Below the pieces are notes generated by a model. The model had not been told where the DNA came from. It was given only the letters and a program-made list of their open reading frames with translations, and ran no database searches. From positions 1 to 64,000 of the forward strand of contig NZ_CAMJFM010000012.1 of assembly GCF_946404925.1 (NCBI RefSeq): a DNA stretch of 64,000 nucleotides. Reading direction: 5' to 3'. Below are positions 61,437 through 64,000 of the stretch, one piece after another. Numbering within the stretch: position 1 is the first letter of the stretch; each line of letters begins with the position of its first letter. The position numbers and the translations under genes are program-made. The DNA comes from an uncultured Prevotella sp. Lineage in GTDB: Bacteria; Bacteroidota; Bacteroidia; Bacteroidales; Bacteroidaceae.

Positions 61437-61835
61437 TTAGATAAAGTCCTTGAAAGCCTCGTCGTACTCAGGACTATTGGTCAAGCGGCCGTTGACGATG
61501 CACACTAGCTCGAAATCGCCACGGAAACACATCTTCTCATCGCTGGCGCGATAGATGGCCTGATGGAACACATACTTGATGCCCTCCTTGGTGAGGCCGA
61601 GGCGCGAGATAAACTCATCGTCGCAACGTAGTGGGGTTTTAAACTGCAGGTTCATTCGAGCCACAACGGCATCGATGCCCTGCTCGTGCAACTTGGCAAA
61701 GCTTACGCCAAGGCTGCGCAGAAACAGGTGGCGGGTGTGCTCGGCATAGTGCAGATAGTTGGCATTGTTAACGATGCCCTCGATGTCGCACTCGTAGTCG
61801 CGCACTTCCATTCGGGTTTCAAAAATATAGTTCAT
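61437..61835 (-). CDS. Acyl-CoA thioesterase, hotdog fold (4HBT/YbgC-like)
   Basis: 132 residues. The hotdog-fold motif RDYECDIEGIVNNANYLHYA carries the catalytic-type Asp, followed by LHEQGIDAVVARMNLQFKTP and DFELVCIVN. It hydrolyses acyl-CoA or acyl-ACP thioesters in the cytosol. Its start overlaps the HAD stop by four bases, so the two are translationally coupled. Confidence 0.9.
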   Translation of the reverse strand: MNYIFETRMEVRDYECDIEGIVNNANYLHYAEHTRHLFLRSLGVSFAKLHEQGIDAVVARMNLQFKTPLRCDDEFISRLGLTKEGIKYVFHQAIYRASDEKMCFRGDFELVCIVNGRLTNSPEYDEAFKDFI

Positions 61836-62515
61836 AGGTGCTTAAGAATTTCGTTGAAATGGGTGATTTTTATCAGTCGCTCGTGCTCGATATCGTCGAA
61901 ATGCTCGAGCTGCCAAGTAACGTGGAAGGGGATATGTATGGCCCACGCACCGATGTTGAGTGCTGGGGCAATATCGCTCTTAAGAGAGTTGCCCACCATA
62001 AGCATCTGATGGGGCAGGATATCAAGATGCTGGCATAGCTGCTGGAACTCTTTCTCGGTCTTATCGGATGTTATCTCAACATGCGAGAAATACTTGCCAA
62101 GACGGCTGCGATGTAGCTTATTTTCCTGATCCTGAAGCTCGCCCTTGGTGAACACCACCAATCGGTAGGGATAGGCTTGTAGGCGCTGCAGGGTGGCCTC
62201 AACCTCAGGCAGAGGCGTTGCAGGCAGATGGAGCAGCGACTTGCTGTGGGCCAACAGATCCGACAGCTCTACATCGCTTAGATGACTGCCACCAACACGC
62301 AGGGCTGTCTCTATTATTGATATAGTGAAAGCCTTGCAGCCGTAACCCAAATCGGCCATATTTCCCGACTCGGTAATAAACAACTCGCGTGCCGGATCGT
62401 CGCAATAAGGCTTAATGAGGCTGTAGAGGTGATTCTCTACGGCTTCGAAATGCGACTGACAATCCCAAAGCGTGTCGTCGGCATCGAAGGCTATAACTCT
62501 TAAATCTTTTCTCAT
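61832..62515 (-). CDS. HAD-family hydrolase
   Basis: 227 residues. Motif I FDADDTLWD holds the nucleophile and acid/base Asp pair, motif II is VVFTKG, motif III involves Lys in TSDKTEKEF, and motif IV is MVGNSLKSDIAPALNIG. The cap domain is helical (residues about 20-95). The substrate is probably a small phosphorylated metabolite and cannot be assigned. Confidence 0.88.
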   Translation of the reverse strand: MRKDLRVIAFDADDTLWDCQSHFEAVENHLYSLIKPYCDDPARELFITESGNMADLGYGCKAFTISIIETALRVGGSHLSDVELSDLLAHSKSLLHLPATPLPEVEATLQRLQAYPYRLVVFTKGELQDQENKLHRSRLGKYFSHVEITSDKTEKEFQQLCQHLDILPHQMLMVGNSLKSDIAPALNIGAWAIHIPFHVTWQLEHFDDIEHERLIKITHFNEILKHL

Positions 62516-62560
62516 TTTCTCACCTCCTTACTTTCTCACTTTCTCACCTTCTCACAATGT
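62516..62560 (-). repeat. CTTTCTCAC-type low-complexity tract
   Basis: Imperfect repeats of CTTTCTCAC fill the space between the HAD and Fur genes and encode the last residues of Fur (EKVRK). The unit is similar to, but not the same as, the CTCACCTCT tract at 3174. Confidence 0.5.
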
Positions 62561-62961
62561 GGGCAAGTTCCTTTAATCATATAATTTGACGAGTGCTGTT
62601 TGAAGCCGGCAGGCAACTGCACCTCGGGCATCTCGACGCCATCAAGACAATACGTCTGCTGGCATTCCTCGCAGAAGAAGTGGGGGTGCAAGTCGTCGTC
62701 GTGGTCATCGTGGTGACTATGGCAGAGCTCGTAGCGAGTGCCGTCGCCAGTACCCTCGATGGCATGTACCAGATGGTGTTCGCGGAAAAGCGTCAAGGCA
62801 CGGAACACGTTCGACTTGTCGATAGTCTCGATTCTACTCTCCAACTCGGCCAATGATTGCGGTTGGATAGATGAGGCCAAAGCCTTAACCACTATAATAC
62901 GATTGGCAGTAGGCTTGACGCCGTGCTCTTCGAGCAACTTGATACATTTGGCTTCGTCCAT
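62536..62961 (-). CDS. Fur-family transcription regulator
   Basis: 141 residues. A winged-helix N-terminus (HGVKPTANRIIVVKALASS, SLAELESRIETIDKSNVFRA) is followed by the His-rich metal region CHSHHDDHDDDLHPHFFCEE and two structural zinc Cys pairs (CEEC and CPHC). The order fits Fur/Zur/PerR-like regulators of Bacteroidota; which metal or peroxide it senses cannot be told. It is encoded between YifB and the HAD gene. Confidence 0.9.
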   Translation of the reverse strand: MDEAKCIKLLEEHGVKPTANRIIVVKALASSIQPQSLAELESRIETIDKSNVFRALTLFREHHLVHAIEGTGDGTRYELCHSHHDDHDDDLHPHFFCEECQQTYCLDGVEMPEVQLPAGFKQHSSNYMIKGTCPHCEKVRK

Positions 62962-62982
62962 AATATGATGTTTTAAGTTCTA

Positions 62983-64000
62983 TCATCTGTCGGCCCAGTC
63001 GCCACGGTCCAGATTGCGGTAACCTATAGCCTCGGCTATATGGTGCGAAAGCACGCGCTCGGTTCCTTCCAAGTCGGCAATGGTACGTGCTACCTTGAGT
63101 ATGCGGTTGTAGGCTCGGGCGCTGAGATGTAGCCTTTCCATCGCTGTACGGAGCATGTCCAGACTCTGCTCATCTGGCTCAGCAAACTGGTGAATCATAC
63201 GCTCGGTCATCTGCGCATTGCTATAGATGCCCTTAAAGTCCTTATATCGCTCCTCCTGACGCTTGCGGGCGGCAATAACCCTGCTGCGGATGGTTGCGCT
63301 CGACTCGCCGGGCTGCATCTGCGACAGCTGGTTAAAAGGTACCACTGGCACCTCAACATGAAGGTCCATACGATCGAGCAGCGGGCCTGATATGCGGTTC
63401 ATATACTTCTGTATCTGACCTGGTGTACAAACACAATGGTGAGTAGGATCGCCGAAATAGCCACAAGGACAAGGATTCATCGAGGCCACAAACATAAACG
63501 AACAGGGATATTCGATGGTATATTTGGCGCGACTGATGGTTATCTTTCGGTCTTCGAGTGGCTGGCGAAGTACTTCGAGTGTGGCACGACTGAATTCAGG
63601 CAATTCATCGCAGAAAAGCACGCCATTATGGGCCAAGGATACCTCGCCCGGCTGGGCCTTCTGGGTTCCACCTGTCATGGCTACCTGCGATATGGTGTGG
63701 TGGGGACTGCGGAATGGGCGCTGCGAAATGAGTGATGTGCCACTTGGCAGGATGCCTGCCACAGAATGTATCTGGGTTGTTTCAAGACTCTCAGCCAATG
63801 AGAGTGGAGGCAAGATGCTGGGTAATCGCTTGGCCATCATAGACTTACCGCTGCCTGGAGGACCGATAAGAATCACATTATGTGAACCAGCTGCGGCCAC
63901 CTCAAGGGCACGCTTTACACTTTCCTGCCCACGCACATCGGCAAAGTCGAGGTCGAAGGCATACTGCTGTTCGTAGAACTCCTTTCGGGTGTCGACAAAG
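62983..64000 (-). CDS. YifB/ComM-family Mg-chelatase-like ATPase, C-terminal part
   Basis: The reading frame runs off the end of the window; about 338 C-terminal residues are present of a usual 510. The frame continues upstream of the apparent start (FDLDFADVRGQESVKRALEV), so the GTG at 63936 is not the start. Walker A is GPPGSGKSMMAKRLP and Walker B VLFCDELPEF. The zinc-like Cys cluster NPCPCGYFGDPTHHCVCTP and the C-terminal LDRMDLHVEVP and SARAYNRILKVARTIADLEG motifs are those of YifB/ComM, a helicase-like protein linked to DNA uptake and recombination. Confidence 0.92.
   Translation of the reverse strand, partial: FVDTRKEFYEQQYAFDLDFADVRGQESVKRALEVAAAGSHNVILIGPPGSGKSMMAKRLPSILPPLSLAESLETTQIHSVAGILPSGTSLISQRPFRSPHHTISQVAMTGGTQKAQPGEVSLAHNGVLFCDELPEFSRATLEVLRQPLEDRKITISRAKYTIEYPCSFMFVASMNPCPCGYFGDPTHHCVCTPGQIQKYMNRISGPLLDRMDLHVEVPVVPFNQLSQMQPGESSATIRSRVIAARKRQEERYKDFKGIYSNAQMTERMIHQFAEPDEQSLDMLRTAMERLHLSARAYNRILKVARTIADLEGTERVLSHHIAEAIGYRNLDRGDWADR

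Overview
The window looks like a chromosomal segment of a Prevotella-like member of the Bacteroidota. The evidence is the many TTTG/CTTG-N19-20-TAnnTTTG promoters, lipoproteins with short lipoboxes followed by Asp-Asn-Pro, TonB/OMP-type barrels, membrane-tethered AraC and TPR-HTH regulators, a VirE/HU/smalltalk module, and a giant secreted protein whose C-terminus resembles a type IX secretion (T9SS) tail. No rRNA, tRNA, integrase, transposase or CRISPR array was recognised.

Region by region. 1-2.3 kb: the 5' end of a radical-SAM DNA repair protein, murQ, an EamA transporter and a SemiSWEET. 2.4-19.6 kb: a membrane-bound AraC regulator followed by a probable 15-kb operon (PI-PLC-like lipoprotein, barrel protein, a paralogue of the regulator's membrane domain without its DNA-binding half, another membrane protein, a 3886-residue secreted protein and a lipoprotein partner). 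19.7-29.9 kb: lipoprotein enzymes (EEP phosphodiesterase/nuclease-like, amidohydrolase, three tandem type-B carboxylesterases, SUMF-like protein, M15 peptidase). 30.0-36.5 kb: a VirE-type primase/helicase module with phage-P5-like protein, coiled-coil protein, HU-like protein and smalltalk peptide. 36.7-43.3 kb: an AAA/DUF4143 ATPase, more lipoproteins (including a phosphoglycerate mutase with a lipoprotein signal), a DUF4421-like barrel and a second membrane AraC regulator. 43.4-46 kb: DUF2975/XRE genes. 46-57.6 kb: envelope genes (TonB-type barrel, M23-S41 protein, two thioredoxin-like proteins), a TPR-HTH regulator, an ECF sigma factor with a membrane partner, and an esterase relic. 57.6-64 kb: an EamA transporter, then a minus-strand run (YifB, Fur, HAD, thioesterase, DUF3237, cyclophilin, carboxylesterase).

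Two dispersed sequence families tie the 2.4-43 kb part together. The first is a 38-bp element of two direct TTTCAAAATATGCAA units exactly 21 bp apart. It occurs eight times (two copies are reduced), always pointing toward the next gene. In the four copies that have a recognisable promoter it lies 23-24 bp upstream of the -33 box. This is the geometry of a two-HTH AraC-family activator site, and two AraC regulators are encoded here, one with its own copy. The second is a leader-plus-signal-peptide cassette (AACTTAAAACAATCTG, then W-M-M-A-A-I-L-V-C-G and a lipobox) placed in front of unrelated enzymes, including a glycolytic phosphoglycerate mutase. I read the region as a modular regulon of surface or periplasmic lipoproteins that grows by duplicating and swapping its 5' ends. 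That reading is inference; the repeats and their spacing are seen directly.

Smaller signals include PhoB-like TGTCAG direct repeats with identical spacing before two envelope genes, a perfect 41-bp palindrome flanked by 8-bp iterons in the HU/VirE divergent region, a deletion scar of a second SUMF gene, and two gene remnants.
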